Of a DNA stretch of 64,000 nucleotides, positions 63,437 to 64,000 are shown in pieces. The stretch lies in contig NZ_VOHS01000014.1 of assembly GCF_007896845.1 (NCBI RefSeq), forward strand, positions 62,001 to 126,000. The letters are read 5' to 3'. A program made the translations under genes and the position numbers. Under the pieces are notes generated by a model. That model worked only from the letters and a program-made list of their open reading frames with translations. It ran no database searches and was not told the origin of the DNA. The DNA is from Chitinophaga pinensis (lineage in GTDB: Bacteria > Bacteroidota > Bacteroidia > Chitinophagales > Chitinophagaceae). Each line of letters opens with the position of its first letter. The first letter of the stretch is position 1.

Positions 63437-64000
63437 CTATAATATTTCAAGACTTTTAGCAATGATGGCAACAGCTTCTTTCACCTGTGCTGCAGTGATC
63501 AGCAGTGGAGGTGCGAACCTGATCTTATCGCCATGAGTGGGTTTGGCCAGCAGACCGTTTTCTTTTAATGCGAGGCAAAGGTCCCATGCTGCTTCCGGAT
63601 GAGCGTGTTTGATAACGATGGCGTTCAGCAATCCCTTACCACGGATGGTGCTGATATGAGAGGAATTGAGGGCCGCCAGTTCACTTCTCAGCAGTTCGCC
63701 CATTGCAGCAGCATTTTCTGTCATTTTCTCTTCTTTCAATACTGTCAGTGCTGCGATGGCCACTTTACAGGCCAGTGGATTACCACCATAGGTACTGCCA
63801 TGTTCACCGGGTTTGATGGTGAGCATGATCTCATCATCTGCGAGTACAGCGGCTACCGGTAATGTACCTCCGGAGAGGGCTTTACCAAGAATCAGGATGT
63901 CCGGACGTACGTTTTCGTGATCGCAGCAAAGCATTTTACCGGTACGGGCCAGACCAGTCTGGATCTCGTCAGCGATAAATAATACATTGGCGTCTTCACA
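63437..64000 (-). CDS. rocD: Ornithine aminotransferase (partial, N-terminus off right edge)
   Basis: This class III aminotransferase (ornithine-oxo-acid transaminase, making glutamate-5-semialdehyde) is seen from about its middle to its C-terminus (187 codons plus stop; the full protein is about 400 aa). [15 protein letters not shown] lies at the right edge, the PLP-lysine motif ILGKALSGG follows, then [17 protein letters not shown] and the C-terminal [14 protein letters not shown]. The [13 protein letters not shown] segment is characteristic of RocD rather than of acetylornithine or GABA transaminase. The reading frame is intact to the window end. Confidence 0.93.
   Translation of the reverse strand, partial: CEDANVLFIADEIQTGLARTGKMLCCDHENVRPDILILGKALSGGTLPVAAVLADDEIMLTIKPGEHGSTYGGNPLACKVAIAALTVLKEEKMTENAAAMGELLRSELAALNSSHISTIRGKGLLNAIVIKHAHPEAAWDLCLALKENGLLAKPTHGDKIRFAPPLLITAAQVKEAVAIIAKSLEIL

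Overview
The window reads as chromosomal DNA of a Bacteroidota bacterium, most likely a Chitinophagaceae member close to Chitinophaga. This is inferred from gene content and signals, not from a marker gene. Pointers are -7 boxes of the TAnnTTTG type (for example 6053-6060, 7131-7138, 30481-30488, 35001-35008), few clear Shine-Dalgarno sequences, an NrtR-type (Nudix-derived) arabinose regulator, DUF3857/transglutaminase proteins, a DPP-IV-type S9 peptidase, a PSMA-like M28 peptidase and two RND efflux operons. No rRNA, tRNA, transposase, integrase, phage module or CRISPR array was seen. Both ends cut genes: an RND pump on the left and ornithine aminotransferase on the right.

Layout. 1-6075: a minus-strand efflux operon (tolC-like, adaptor, RND pump) behind a TetR-family gene. 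Matching operator sequences lie before tetR and before the operon. 6134-9969: an NAD(P)-binding sugar-epimerase-like protein, a SAM-I riboswitch with terminator that governs a cystathionine gamma-synthase-type enzyme, and a secreted amidohydrolase. 10008-12516: a YdcF-type protein converging on, and overlapping, a dicarboxylate/amino-acid symporter. 13201-15512: a CPCC protein, an unrecognised protein and a HAD hydrolase, with two structured intergenic stretches nearby. 15946-20699: araR (Nudix-like), then araB-araD-araA with a 17-nt operator and clear terminators. 20700-21364: a repeat-rich intergenic region. 21365-29824: an RBBP9-type hydrolase, queG, two DUF3857 paralogues and clpB. 29877-31544: a Crp/Fnr regulator, an SMR exporter and guanine deaminase. 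31784-38091: a hybrid histidine kinase flanked by two small Lys/Ala/His-rich exported proteins, an M28 peptidase and a LytTR regulator. 38207-44342: a second efflux operon. 44468-50823: phosphoesterase, PAP2 phosphatase, ClC channel and two oxidoreductases, with a second copy of the structured intergenic element. 51404-55509: a trehalose-6-phosphate synthase/phosphatase fusion broken by a frameshift, facing a GH15 enzyme. 55609-64000: AsmA-like, lipoprotein, BrkB, DPP-IV, VIT-type and aminotransferase genes.

The most unusual signal is a pair of related elements at 20918-21066 and 49424-49585. They share short conserved blocks in an internal loop, enclosed by long outer stems whose sequences differ between copies but still pair, a conserved unpaired T, covarying inner stems and a G-rich apex. 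Both lie just downstream of plus-strand genes whose 3' ends switch to strongly G-ending codons (66 G versus 2 C in the last 92 codons of the 48409 gene; 54 G versus 8 C in the last 99 of araA; counted by eye). I cannot assign them to a described family.

Other points for follow-up are the -1 frameshift in the trehalose gene, a third AraR-like site away from the ara genes, a DUF3857 paralogue without catalytic residues, and an RND pump lacking part of the usual proton relay.
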